Shown: positions 24,948-32,299, numbered from the stretch's first letter. The stretch: 38,179 nucleotides of DNA from an uncultured Veillonella sp. (GCA_934202095.1 CAKPXN010000012.1:1-38179); one strand, 5' to 3'. Numbers and translations are program-made. Notes: generated by a model from the letters alone, not told the origin.

Positions 24948-24984
24948 CACGGAAAGGAATCAAACAATTTCTTTCCGTGTTTTC
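24948..24984 (+). terminator. Toxin mRNA terminator, module A
   Basis: CACGGAAAG / CTTTCCGTG stem followed by TTTTC on the plus strand. Confidence 0.75.
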
Positions 24985-25074
24985 ATTTATAACCATTTAT
25001 AGTATATACAAACAACATAAAATTCTTGCTTTTAGTAAAAATTTACTCCATATCATAATAATACATACATTCTA

Positions 25075-25386
25075 CTACTTTAAAGGAAAATCCTGCTCGA
25101 TATCCTCTCTATAATCATCTTTATACCGGATTTCATCAATCTCTGCTGGAGTCAACACATGCCCCTGTGCATCAACATATTCACGAAATTCATTAAAATA
25201 TATCCCCTCTATATCTGAAGGTTCTAATTGTGGTTCATACGATTCAATATTTCCGTATGTACGATTAACTTCGTCTAATATGCGATTCTGTTTCTCTATA
25301 TCCGCATCACTATCTGTTTGATTATTCGATGATCTAGATTTTGCAATAAGTGCAATGACGATGACGGCAATGACTAAATACAACAT
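25075..25386 (-). CDS. Small single-pass membrane protein, unknown function
   Basis: 103 residues. One N-terminal hydrophobic helix (MLYLVIAVIVIALIAKSR) acts as an uncleaved anchor; the rest is soluble and acidic (SDADIEKQNRILDEVNRTYG, then DEIRYKDDYREDIEQDFP). No family recognised. GGGAG lies just upstream of the ATG. It stands alone between module A and the antisense-only copy A', whose terminator is 54 bp before its start. Confidence 0.72.
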   Translation of the reverse strand: MLYLVIAVIVIALIAKSRSSNNQTDSDADIEKQNRILDEVNRTYGNIESYEPQLEPSDIEGIYFNEFREYVDAQGHVLTPAEIDEIRYKDDYREDIEQDFPLK

Positions 25387-25398
25387 AGGGCTCTCCCT

Positions 25399-25586
25399 CT
25401 TGACCTCTAGCTAAAAGCTAGCTTTCTAATCGTGGCATGAAAAAAGGCCCGACAGAGAAGTCAGACCGTTTCTTCAATATTAAAAATCAGAAGCGAAGTC
25501 TGGCGTCCAAACCATTTATGCCTCACTTTGATATAAATTATATCATATTTAATGAGGGAAAGAAATCTCATGTGATTTCTTTCCCT
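25399..25586. repeat. Module A': antisense-only partial copy
   Basis: Matches module A from just after the toxin stop (TTGACCTCTAGC) through the antisense RNA to the plus-strand hairpin (25555-25586). The border hairpin, toxin promoter and toxin ORF are absent. Confidence 0.82.
25440..25529 (-). ncRNA. Orphan antisense RNA, copy A'
   Basis: Same elements as in module A: TATAAT on the minus strand (25537-25542, TG-extended) and terminator stem with T6 at 25440-25467. There is no toxin on the opposite strand here, so it may act in trans, act on the downstream gene, or be a relic. Confidence 0.65.
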
Positions 25587-25597
25587 ATTAATATCTA

Positions 25598-26944
25598 TTA
25601 TTTATTTACAATCAAATTAAATACATCAATAGCATCAGAGTTTTTATTATGTGTCTGTAATACATTTACATCAATTAACATATTACGTAACTGTGCTTTT
25701 GTTATACCTTGATCTAATTTTTCATATTCAATAACATTAATAAATCTAATCTTATCATTTTGTGTAATGAATAGCATTCGACCACTACCATCAAAAAATT
25801 CCTGTTCAAGAAAAATCCCAGGAATACCATCATTCCAAACTAAGTTGTAACGATATGATTTGATATTATTAGAATTCTCTGTACTGTCTTGACCTAAAGA
25901 AAGTATATCATCAACATAACCATACGGATCCTCACTATTACTTGTAGGTCTGCTAACATAATCTACATGCTGTAAAATCGTATTGTTATAATTATAGACT
26001 TTAATTTGATGTCCTTCAAATACTTCATCACTCACTAAGCTATCTTTTAATACCCTATACGAAAATCCATTGGTATTATTTGGTATTATCTGCTTAGAAT
26101 ATGCATTCATATCGGCTAATGGAGTTATAGATGGTAATACATAATTAACTAATAACTGATTCGCTATATCTGAAGATGGATGATTATCCGCCTTAGGTTC
26201 AATAATAAAACCTAAACGATATTGAACATCAGGTTCCTTTTCATAGACAAATCTAATCATATTACTCCAGTATATATCTCTCGACTGTTTTTCTTTAAAG
26301 CTAGCTTGTTCCCAATAGGAATCTCTTAATCTAGGATAAGTAAAACCCGCCCCCTGTACTGAATCTTGCTTTAATACCATAGTGGACTTTTGATTTTTTG
26401 AAAGTCCTTGTAATATAAGTTTTCTACTATCAGTACCAGTAAAATTGTCACTAGGCTTTCCCATGTTCTCTCTACTTTTTTCAGCTAAATACTCATCTAC
26501 ACTTATCCAGAAAGGTATGTACCGAGTATCCCAAGAGCATATAGTAGAATCATGAGGATTATCTAATTTAATTTTATAATCTAATACCAATGGTGTAGTT
26601 AAATGTATCCCTCCCTTTTTAGTGTGTAAAATTACATCTGTTTTACCTTCAACAACACCTAGTAACATGGAAGCATAATTCTCTGTAATCTTTTTTAATT
26701 CTTGGTCCGATAAAGAGTTTTCTTTTTTATAATCCACCATACTGGGTTTATCTTTATTAGCTTCATATGATTCACTCACCATCTTAGTCTTATCTAATTT
26801 TATATATTCATCTGAAAAGACATAATTTTCATAAGCATTTGAAGCAACACTTGGGTCTGCACCAGGAATATTTACATCGATAGCTTGAACAGATAAACCA
26901 ATAGAACTCAATATAATAGAACTTAATAATAATCGCTTTAGCAT
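25598..26944 (-). CDS. Secreted protein, VNIPGA paralog family (copy 3)
   Basis: 448 residues, function unknown. Signal peptide MLKRLLLSSIILSSIGLS, cleavage after VQA, then IDVNIPGADPSVASNAYENY. Landmarks: VILHTKKGGIHLTTPLV (about 105-121), LLVNYVLPSITPLADMNAYS, FSYRVLKDSLVS, VWNDGIPGIFLEQEF and the C-terminal KAQLRNMLIDVN. The signal peptide and mature N-terminus are almost the same as in the 28327-29544 copy, and so is the DNA upstream. ATG 26944 sits 8 nt after GGAG; the ATG two codons earlier is too close to it. Its stop is 12 bp from the end of module A'. Confidence 0.85.
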   Translation of the reverse strand: MLKRLLLSSIILSSIGLSVQAIDVNIPGADPSVASNAYENYVFSDEYIKLDKTKMVSESYEANKDKPSMVDYKKENSLSDQELKKITENYASMLLGVVEGKTDVILHTKKGGIHLTTPLVLDYKIKLDNPHDSTICSWDTRYIPFWISVDEYLAEKSRENMGKPSDNFTGTDSRKLILQGLSKNQKSTMVLKQDSVQGAGFTYPRLRDSYWEQASFKEKQSRDIYWSNMIRFVYEKEPDVQYRLGFIIEPKADNHPSSDIANQLLVNYVLPSITPLADMNAYSKQIIPNNTNGFSYRVLKDSLVSDEVFEGHQIKVYNYNNTILQHVDYVSRPTSNSEDPYGYVDDILSLGQDSTENSNNIKSYRYNLVWNDGIPGIFLEQEFFDGSGRMLFITQNDKIRFINVIEYEKLDQGITKAQLRNMLIDVNVLQTHNKNSDAIDVFNLIVNK

Positions 26945-26978
26945 ATACATCTCTCCATATAATACTAATTTTAATCGT

Positions 26979-26987
26979 ATTGTAACA
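26979..26987 (-). promoter_or_regulatory. Extended -10 TGTTACAAT of copy 3
   Basis: Minus-strand TGTTACAAT 35 bp upstream of the start, conserved upstream of three array paralogs. Confidence 0.55.
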
Positions 26988-27024
26988 TACTAAGTTGAGT
27001 TAATTTATGAAAGTCAAGTAAAAA

Positions 27025-27062
27025 AGGTTCCTAATGGTCATCTACGTGACCATTAGGAACCT
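27025..27062 (-). terminator. Border hairpin, module B
   Basis: Stem AGGTTCCTAATGGTCA / TGACCATTAGGAACCT with loop TCTACG, then T6 on the minus strand. Both arms differ from other copies in a paired way. Confidence 0.75.
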
Positions 27063-27070
27063 CTAATCTA

Positions 27071-27099
27071 TTTACTTTTACAACTGACATCGATATATT
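27071..27099 (+). promoter_or_regulatory. Toxin-type promoter, module B
   Basis: TTTACT-N17-TATATT retained although no toxin follows. Confidence 0.55.
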
Positions 27100-27171
27100 A
27101 TTAAAGTGAGGTCCCTAAATGGGTCCAATCTTTGCTAATCAACTCGAGGATTGGCGGTGAGTTAACGCATG

Positions 27172-27261
27172 AAAAAAGGCCCGACAGAGAAGTTAAACCG
27201 TTTCTTCAACATTAAATTCTAGCAGCGAAGTCTGGCGTCCAAACCATTTATGCCTCACTTT
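27172..27261 (-). ncRNA. Antisense RNA, module B (degenerate)
   Basis: Promoter TATAAT at 27269-27274 intact; terminator stem GGTTTAAC / GTCGGGCC has three G-U pairs and one mismatch, so termination may be weaker. Confidence 0.55.
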
Positions 27262-27358
27262 GATATAAATTATATCATATCTAAACAGGGAAAGGAATCT
27301 CATGCGATTTCTTTTTTGTTTTAAAGCATAATAAACCTTACAAGAAATAATATGCAAA

Positions 27359-28129
27359 CTAATCTTCACTATCGTCAATATAAATATGTACAGAATTTGC
27401 TGGCCCCGCTAAACTACGGCCGATTTCAATCGTCATAGGTCCATACTTTATAACGGATCTATTATTCTTATCAATAATTATATGTGGCATAGTATAGAAA
27501 AATAAATTCATTATCTTACTAAAGTCATTTATAATTTGTTCCTTACCTAACAACAAAATAGGTTCTTGATCTTTTCTTTGAAAATGTACACAGCACTCAT
27601 CAGCAAGTGAATCATAAAAAGAATGCTCATCTACATATCCAGTTTCTAACCAAATGCTAATAGCCGTAAGCCAATCCAAAAAATCAACAGGAGTCTTATA
27701 AAAAATGTAATCTATAGGAGGGGACTTATGTTCAGCACGATGTTTATCAAGTCTAAAACTTGGAATTTTATTACTAACAATAATTTTATTAATAAAATTA
27801 TTTGAATCTAACTCAATAAACATACATATAGCATAATTGTCTATTTCATTGTATGCAATAGCGAGTCCTCTTTGACCTTCATTAAACAACTCTTTTTCTT
27901 TGATTTCTCCCCGAAGTGTCATCATATGTGCATACACGGCTACATTTTCATCTTTAGTTCTTTTTGCTATTGAATTTAGAAAATCATATACTTCTGCCTT
28001 TCCAGTTTTTAATATATTCCTCTCGACATTAATATACTGACAATTGTCTGCTAACAAATTATTAATCCCCTTAAAATCAGCATATTCTAACGCAGATTTA
28101 AATATTAATAACACATGATTTACATTCAT
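27359..28129 (-). CDS. Tandem NTF2-like protein, paralog of 18571-19413
   Basis: 256 residues, no signal peptide. Same layout as the 280-residue paralog: LLIFKSALEYADFKGINNLL and LFNEGQRGLAIAYNE in the N-terminal half, WLTAISIWLETGYVDEHSFY, MPHIIIDKNNRSVIKYGPMT and VHIYIDDSED in the C-terminal half. It is AT-richer than the 18571 copy and lacks its acidic tail. The start is weakly marked (GGTG, no AGGAGG). It sits between module B and the 28327 gene. Function unknown; the fold assignment is tentative. Confidence 0.7.
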   Translation of the reverse strand: MNVNHVLLIFKSALEYADFKGINNLLADNCQYINVERNILKTGKAEVYDFLNSIAKRTKDENVAVYAHMMTLRGEIKEKELFNEGQRGLAIAYNEIDNYAICMFIELDSNNFINKIIVSNKIPSFRLDKHRAEHKSPPIDYIFYKTPVDFLDWLTAISIWLETGYVDEHSFYDSLADECCVHFQRKDQEPILLLGKEQIINDFSKIMNLFFYTMPHIIIDKNNRSVIKYGPMTIEIGRSLAGPANSVHIYIDDSED

Positions 28130-28326
28130 CTAGGACACCACTTTCAATAAAAGAAAAAATAATTATTAGCGCCTTAATTACTGAATTGGCTACAATAAAA
28201 TAAATCATACCACGTGCATCTCATAATAATTTCATTATATAGTAAAAATTTATTGAAATAAATCTATAAAATCCAAAATTAAGAACGATAGATAGGGCCT
28301 TTTTACTATAAGATAAAAAATAAGGA

Positions 28327-29544
28327 TTAGATAAACCAAACATCCTCTTGATACATATTACCAATGTCAGATAATGTTGCATCTGTAATTAATTTTCGTA
28401 ACTGTACCTTAGTATATGTACTATTATCTAAGGGATATTGGATTGAATTTTGGTACTTAAAACTGTCATCATAAATAATAAACATCAATATACCCTGTCG
28501 ATTATCTAATTCAAGATCTAGTAATAAACCTGGCACACCATCATTCCAAACAAAGGAATGACTGCCTTTGATAATCTTTGGGGCTCCAGGAAATCCAAAG
28601 AACTCAGCAGTCTTATTATCTATTTTATGTAACAGATCAATTTCGTCAAATGAACTAAATATACCCTTTTCCAAATTATTTGCAGGGTCAATCAAAATTT
28701 GTTGCCTTATATCTTTATCAACTGTGAAAGTCACACCATCTATCTTAACATTAGGGTTATTTTCTATAACGGCTGTTTTAGGGACTCTAAAAGAATATTT
28801 CTTATAGTTTTCTACTCGGCTATAGTCATTTAAATCTTGAAGAGAATGAATTGAAGGCAATACATAATTAGCCATTATTTTATTAATATCATTTGATGTG
28901 ACACTCTCCGTTACAAGAGGATACAGAATAACATTATATGTTTGCTTAGGATGCTTACTCAACTCAAAATTTAAAGCAATAATGTCCATATCTACAGCAC
29001 CAGTAAGAGTTGTTTTTCTCCAGTAACTTTTACTAAGACCATCATATTTAAAAACCACATCTGTTTTATCAGGAGAATCTGGCATTTCATTTTCAATAAC
29101 AGCAGTAACAATCATTGGGGACTGAAATAAATAACCAGCCGCTGCATCTGGAAAATCACTTAATGCCTCTTTTTGTACTGCACTAAATGGTAATGTTACT
29201 GATAGACCTCCCTTTTTATTATGTAAATTCACTACTGTGTTACCATCATACTTACGTCGCTCAATAGCATAAATCTCATTTTTTAAGGCTTCTACTGCAT
29301 CGTTATCTACAACTACACCAAACTCTTGATTAAAGCGCTCTTTAGAATAAGCGGAAAATGAATCTGCCTTCTTTTTTAATCTCTCATCATATGTAGACTC
29401 AATTTTATCAGTCGTATATACCGCTTGTACATATGCATCACGCGAAATACTTGGATCCGCACCAGGAAGATTCACATCAACAGCATAACTAGAACCACTA
29501 ATAGCGCTCAATATAATAACACTTAATAATAATCGCTTTAGCAT
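28327..29544 (-). CDS. Secreted protein, VNIPGA paralog family (copy 4)
   Basis: 405 residues, function unknown. Signal peptide MLKRLLLSVIILSAISGS, cleavage after SYA, then VDVNLPGADPSISRDAYVQA. Landmarks: VVNLHNKKGGLSVTLPF, IMANYVLPSIHSLQDLNDYS, YSFRVPKTAVIE, VWNDGVPGLLLDLEL and TKVQLRKLITDATL. The start at 29544 (seventh codon of the open frame) follows GGAGAG. The upstream 75 bp closely match those of copy 3, including the extended -10. No clear terminator follows it. Confidence 0.85.
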   Translation of the reverse strand: MLKRLLLSVIILSAISGSSYAVDVNLPGADPSISRDAYVQAVYTTDKIESTYDERLKKKADSFSAYSKERFNQEFGVVVDNDAVEALKNEIYAIERRKYDGNTVVNLHNKKGGLSVTLPFSAVQKEALSDFPDAAAGYLFQSPMIVTAVIENEMPDSPDKTDVVFKYDGLSKSYWRKTTLTGAVDMDIIALNFELSKHPKQTYNVILYPLVTESVTSNDINKIMANYVLPSIHSLQDLNDYSRVENYKKYSFRVPKTAVIENNPNVKIDGVTFTVDKDIRQQILIDPANNLEKGIFSSFDEIDLLHKIDNKTAEFFGFPGAPKIIKGSHSFVWNDGVPGLLLDLELDNRQGILMFIIYDDSFKYQNSIQYPLDNSTYTKVQLRKLITDATLSDIGNMYQEDVWFI

Positions 29545-29578
29545 ATACATCTCTCCATACAATACTAGTTTTAATCAT

Positions 29579-29587
29579 ATTGTAACA
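29579..29587 (-). promoter_or_regulatory. Extended -10 TGTTACAAT of copy 4
   Basis: Minus-strand TGTTACAAT 35 bp upstream of the start, same context as copy 3. Confidence 0.55.
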
Positions 29588-29624
29588 TATTAAGTTGAGT
29601 TAATTTATGAAAGTCAAGCAAAAA

Positions 29625-29662
29625 AGGTTCCTAATAGTCACATAGGTGACTATTAGGAACCT
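29625..29662 (-). terminator. Border hairpin, module C
   Basis: Stem AGGTTCCTAATAGTCAC / GTGACTATTAGGAACCT, perfect, loop ATAG, T6 on the minus strand. Confidence 0.78.
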
Positions 29663-29670
29663 CTAATCTA

Positions 29671-29699
29671 TTTACTTTTACACTTGACATCGTTATATT
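29671..29699 (+). promoter_or_regulatory. Toxin promoter, module C
   Basis: TTTACT-N17-TATATT, as in the other modules. Confidence 0.65.
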
Positions 29700-29716
29700 G
29701 AACTTGAGGCCTCTAA

Positions 29717-29851
29717 ATGGGTCCAGTCTTTGCTAATCTTCTAGAGATTGGCGGTGATCAATATGAGTACATACAAAGTGCTATCTTTAATGATTTCCTT
29801 TGGCATACTTGTAGCGACCATTATCATGGCTGCAAAGTGATTGACATCTAG
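29717..29851 (+). other. Leader ORF overlapping the toxin, module C
   Basis: 44-codon frame (MGPVFANLLEIGG start, GAGG 7 nt upstream). Relative to module A it has amino-acid changes L5F, V22A and Y30H, two of them produced by bases that are silent in the toxin frame. Confidence 0.4.
29763..29840 (+). CDS. Type I toxin, holin-like hydrophobic peptide (copy C)
   Basis: 25 residues, protein identical to copies A and E. Differs from copy A at codon 7 (CTA for TTA) and codon 14 (GGC for GGT), both silent. Same GGCGGTG ribosome binding site and convergent antisense RNA. Confidence 0.82.
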   Translation: MSTYKVLSLMISFGILVATIIMAAK

Positions 29852-29880
29852 GTAAAAGCTAGCTTTCTAATCGTGGCATG

Positions 29881-29969
29881 AAAAAAGGCCCGACAGAGAA
29901 GTCAGACCGTTTCTTCAATTTTTCTTATTAGAAGCGAAGTCTGGCGTCGAAACCATTTATGCCTCACTT
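29881..29969 (-). ncRNA. Antisense RNA antitoxin, module C
   Basis: TATAAT at 29977-29982 (TG-extended); terminator stem and T6 at 29881-29908. One base is missing in the spacer region near the start compared with module A, and the internal loop differs (AATTTTTCTTATTA). Confidence 0.76.
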
Positions 29970-29993
29970 TGATATAATTATATCATATCTAAA

Positions 29994-30029
29994 CACGGAA
30001 GGGAATTGAACAATTTCTTTCCGTGTTTT
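29994..30029 (+). terminator. Toxin mRNA terminator, module C
   Basis: About 15-bp stem starting CACGGAAGGGAATTG with G-T pairs, ending CCGTG then TTTT. Confidence 0.75.
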
Positions 30030-30031
30030 GT

Positions 30032-30520
30032 TTACAAACCTTCATGGTACACACGAATAGCATAAAATTCTTGAAATACAAGAGGTTGGTCCTCTATAAA
30101 GTTACTCATAGAAATAAGTTTACGTTTCCCGACACGTCTATCTAAAACTGCAAAAATACGTACAATTAAATTATCACTAACTAAACTCTTATCAATACTT
30201 TGATTATCAAATTTATCAAAAGCTTGATAAAAGCACCGCTGATCAAATACGCCTAATTCTAATGCTGTATTGTCTATGAACGGAAATCCTTCATGCATTC
30301 TCTGTTCATATGTATCATCTTTAGGAAATAGATGCGCTTTCACATATTGATTCCAATAATTTCCCTTTATAATTTCCTTACCATTATATCGTATAGCAGC
30401 CCTGCCCTCATGATCAGGCGATTTACTATACGAGGTAGCAAAATATTGAATATGACCTCGCAAGCTAGGTGCTAAATATTCTGTTTCTAACTTATGTCGT
30501 ATACCGGACCATGTAGGCAT
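30032..30520 (-). CDS. SF0329-like family protein (copy 1)
   Basis: 162 residues, cytoplasmic, no recognised catalytic motif. MPTWSGIRHKLETEYLAPSL at the N-terminus and the C-terminal ILDRR-type segment (FAVLDRRVGKRKLI at about residues 125-138) resemble what I recall as the SF0329 family, whose role is unknown. A second copy is at 32300-32788; residues 1-102 are identical between them and the rest has diverged. AAGGAG precedes the ATG. It lies between module C and the antisense-only copy C'. Confidence 0.75.
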   Translation of the reverse strand: MPTWSGIRHKLETEYLAPSLRGHIQYFATSYSKSPDHEGRAAIRYNGKEIIKGNYWNQYVKAHLFPKDDTYEQRMHEGFPFIDNTALELGVFDQRCFYQAFDKFDNQSIDKSLVSDNLIVRIFAVLDRRVGKRKLISMSNFIEDQPLVFQEFYAIRVYHEGL

Positions 30521-30545
30521 GCTATTTACTCCTTAAATTTACTGG

Positions 30546-30652
30546 TATGAAAAAAGGCCCGACAGTAGAGTCAGACCATTTCTTCAATTTTAAACTTTAG
30601 AAGCGAAGTCTGGCTACCAAACCATTTATGACTCACTTTGATATTAATTATA
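30546..30652. repeat. Module C': antisense-only partial copy
   Basis: Keeps only the antisense RNA part from ATGAAAAAAGGCCCGAC to the TG-extended TATAAT. It lacks toxin, promoter, border hairpin and plus terminator and abuts the stop codon of the 30653 gene. Confidence 0.8.
30550..30639 (-). ncRNA. Orphan antisense RNA, copy C'
   Basis: TATAAT at 30647-30652 and terminator at 30550-30577 (stem conserved, loop changed to AGTAGA). Its -10 begins where the lipoprotein gene ends, so it is transcribed toward, and terminates 30 bp before, the SF0329-like start. Confidence 0.62.
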
Positions 30653-31948
30653 TCATAAAAAATCTACTTCGCCCTTATATGTATCACCCAAGTTTGAAAT
30701 CTTCGCATCAGAGGCGATTCCTGCTAGAGGTGGCAAAGTCTTTCGATTCGCATCATATTTATAATAGATTGTATGTATATAAAGATTATGTGCATCTTGC
30801 GTGCTAAATCGCCATTCACTAATACCATCTTCATATTCAAATGTTACCAGCACGCCAGGAACACTATCATTCCATATATACGTATGGCTACCACTACGCA
30901 TATTCTTTCTAGTTTTTAACTGTGCTTCAGAGATTGTGACAATGTCAACAAGATTAGCCCAGATTTCCCCCTTATGCTCAACAGGATATACTTCTATCAT
31001 CTGCGAAATACCTGTAGGATCCTTATATATTTTAATATGCTCATTACCGGATGCTTCCTCAACGGCATCATTTAATACCCGATAATTATAGTTATTAAAG
31101 CTTTCAAAATGACTATCCTTATTTAACCGTTCTAATGAAGTAATATTAGGCACAATATAATTAGCGATAATATCCTCGATGCCCCGTTTACCAATACCTC
31201 GCTCGCCATCCTCTCTAACCATCAAGGTAAGTACATATTGCGTATTAGGCTCATTATTTAAGGAAAAAGAAATATCATTTGCCACAAAGGTAGGATCGCC
31301 TTTAGTTTTCATGGTGCTCCAACGGCCATTAATAATCCTTTCTCCTTTGAAAGTACTACCATCAATACTGGATATATCAAACTGATCTTGATTCATATGT
31401 GACCATTTTTCCTGCAATGCAGAACGTACATAGTCTTGCTTTAATTCATTATAGGGTTTGCCCAAATATTGAGCACTTTGCTCATACGGATGATTATCCA
31501 CAAATAAACTAGTATAAATAAAAGGATGGTTAAATGTATACACCAATGCATTAGTATCTTTCACATTCGGAATAGGGACAGATTGTGTACCACCTTTGAA
31601 AGCTGGAAAAGGCAGTGTATAGGAAAGCCCGCCCTTATCAGTATGCATATGAACTTCGGTTACAGCATTATATTGGGCACGCCACATAGAATAGTTTAAA
31701 TTTCTACGTTGCTCAGCATTCATCTCATCAACACGATATAGTAGTCTAGTCGCATCACTAACATCCGAAGCACTAGTAGCATTATAGATTTTTTCATTAA
31801 GAATACTATCCATTAAATCATTCTTATAAAAATCAGCACTAGAATGCTTAACTTTTGCATTATACCTAGGCAACTCATTAGCATTGCTACAACCACTCAA
31901 ACACAACACAGCAATCAGACCACCGAATAACAAAGATTTTCTAAACAT
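30653..31948 (-). CDS. Lipoprotein, VNIPGA-family paralog (copy 5)
   Basis: 431 residues. Unlike its paralogs it has a lipobox: MFRKSLLFGGLIAVLCLSGC, with Cys near residue 20, so the mature protein should be lipid-anchored; the VNIPGA segment is missing. The rest follows the family: VHMHTDKGGLSYTLPFPAFK, IIANYIVPNITSLERLNKDS, YNYRVLNDAVEE, IWNDSVPGVLVTFEY. GAGG precedes the ATG. The stop codon (TGA, 30653-30655) overlaps the extended -10 of the antisense copy C', leaving no terminator of its own. Confidence 0.85.
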   Translation of the reverse strand: MFRKSLLFGGLIAVLCLSGCSNANELPRYNAKVKHSSADFYKNDLMDSILNEKIYNATSASDVSDATRLLYRVDEMNAEQRRNLNYSMWRAQYNAVTEVHMHTDKGGLSYTLPFPAFKGGTQSVPIPNVKDTNALVYTFNHPFIYTSLFVDNHPYEQSAQYLGKPYNELKQDYVRSALQEKWSHMNQDQFDISSIDGSTFKGERIINGRWSTMKTKGDPTFVANDISFSLNNEPNTQYVLTLMVREDGERGIGKRGIEDIIANYIVPNITSLERLNKDSHFESFNNYNYRVLNDAVEEASGNEHIKIYKDPTGISQMIEVYPVEHKGEIWANLVDIVTISEAQLKTRKNMRSGSHTYIWNDSVPGVLVTFEYEDGISEWRFSTQDAHNLYIHTIYYKYDANRKTLPPLAGIASDAKISNLGDTYKGEVDFL

Positions 31949-32022
31949 AAGATTTCCTCAATATACACTAACTATATTTTGTATATTGTAATGTACTTAT
32001 ATAGTAATAAAATGATAACAAA

Positions 32023-32064
32023 AGAGGTTCCTAATAGTCACCTAGGTGACTATTAGGAACCTCT
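32023..32064 (-). terminator. Border hairpin, module D
   Basis: 42-bp perfect palindrome (half-site AGAGGTTCCTAATAGTCACC plus T), the longest and most regular of the five border hairpins; minus-strand T4. Confidence 0.8.
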
Positions 32065-32070
32065 AATCTA

Positions 32071-32099
32071 TTTACTTTTGTTATTAACAGGACTATATT
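32071..32099 (+). promoter_or_regulatory. Toxin-type promoter, module D
   Basis: TTTACT-N17-TATATT kept although the spacer is unlike the other copies (GTTATTAACAG in it). This shows which parts are conserved. Confidence 0.6.
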
Positions 32100-32146
32100 G
32101 AGCTTGAGGCCTCTAAATGGGTCCAGTCTTTGCTAATCGTGGCATG

Positions 32147-32236
32147 AAAAAAGGCCCGACTGTGAAGTCAGACCGTTTCTTCGATTTTTAACTTTAGAAG
32201 CGAAGTCTGGCGTCCAAACCATTTATGCCTCACTTT
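32147..32236 (-). ncRNA. Antisense RNA, module D
   Basis: TATAAT at 32244-32249; terminator 32147-32174 with the stem conserved and the loop changed to TGTGAA. No toxin opposite. Confidence 0.65.
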
Positions 32237-32260
32237 GGTATAAATTATATCATATTTAAA

Positions 32261-32296
32261 CACGGAAGGGAATTGCACAATTTCCTTCCGTGTTTT
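32261..32296 (+). terminator. Plus-strand terminator, module D
   Basis: CACGGAAGGGAATTG / CAATTTCCTTCCGTG (one G-T pair) followed by TTTT. It lies right against the convergent SF0329-like copy 2 stop. Confidence 0.75.
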
Positions 32297-32299
32297 CAT

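Larger units (their letters stand above)
24572..24984. repeat. Module A: intact type I toxin-antitoxin repeat module
   Basis: Full copy of the array module: border hairpin 24577-24614, plus promoter 24623-24651, leader ORF 24669-24803, toxin ORF 24715-24792, antisense RNA 24833-24923 (minus) and plus terminator 24948-24984. It fills the 570-bp gap between the short paralog and the 103-residue protein. Near-identical copies occur at 29620 (C) and 37627 (E), toxin-less copies at 27020 (B) and 32020 (D), and antisense-only copies at 25399 (A') and 30546 (C'). Confidence 0.88.
27020..27317. repeat. Module B: toxin-deleted copy
   Basis: Has the border hairpin (27025-27062), toxin promoter (27071-27099), leader start and ribosome binding site GGCGGTGA. 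It then jumps through GTTAACGC to the antisense RNA terminator, so the whole toxin ORF is missing. The antisense stem is also worn (GTTAAACC instead of GTCAGACC). The plus terminator (27291-27317) is imperfect. It occupies most of the 414-bp gap between copy 3 and the NTF2-like gene. Confidence 0.82.
29620..30029. repeat. Module C: intact type I toxin-antitoxin repeat module
   Basis: Border hairpin 29625-29662, promoter 29671-29699, leader ORF 29717-29851, toxin 29763-29840, antisense RNA 29881-29969, plus terminator 29994-30029. It fills the gap between copy 4 and the SF0329-like gene, whose stop lies 3 bp beyond the terminator. Confidence 0.88.
32020..32296. repeat. Module D: toxin-deleted copy
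   Basis: Border hairpin (32023-32064), promoter (32071-32099) and leader start are present. The sequence then jumps from GCTAATC directly to CGTGGCATG, removing the toxin ORF, while the antisense RNA and plus terminator are intact. The junction is exactly the CTAATC that occurs twice in intact modules. Confidence 0.85.

Noticed and set aside
25437..25712. 91-codon plus-strand ORF beginning MKKGPTEKSDRFFN
   Set aside because: It starts inside the antisense RNA terminator of A'. The equivalent frame ends early in C, is shifted by one base in E and is different in B, whereas the RNA stem is preserved in all; it then runs antisense through copy 3.
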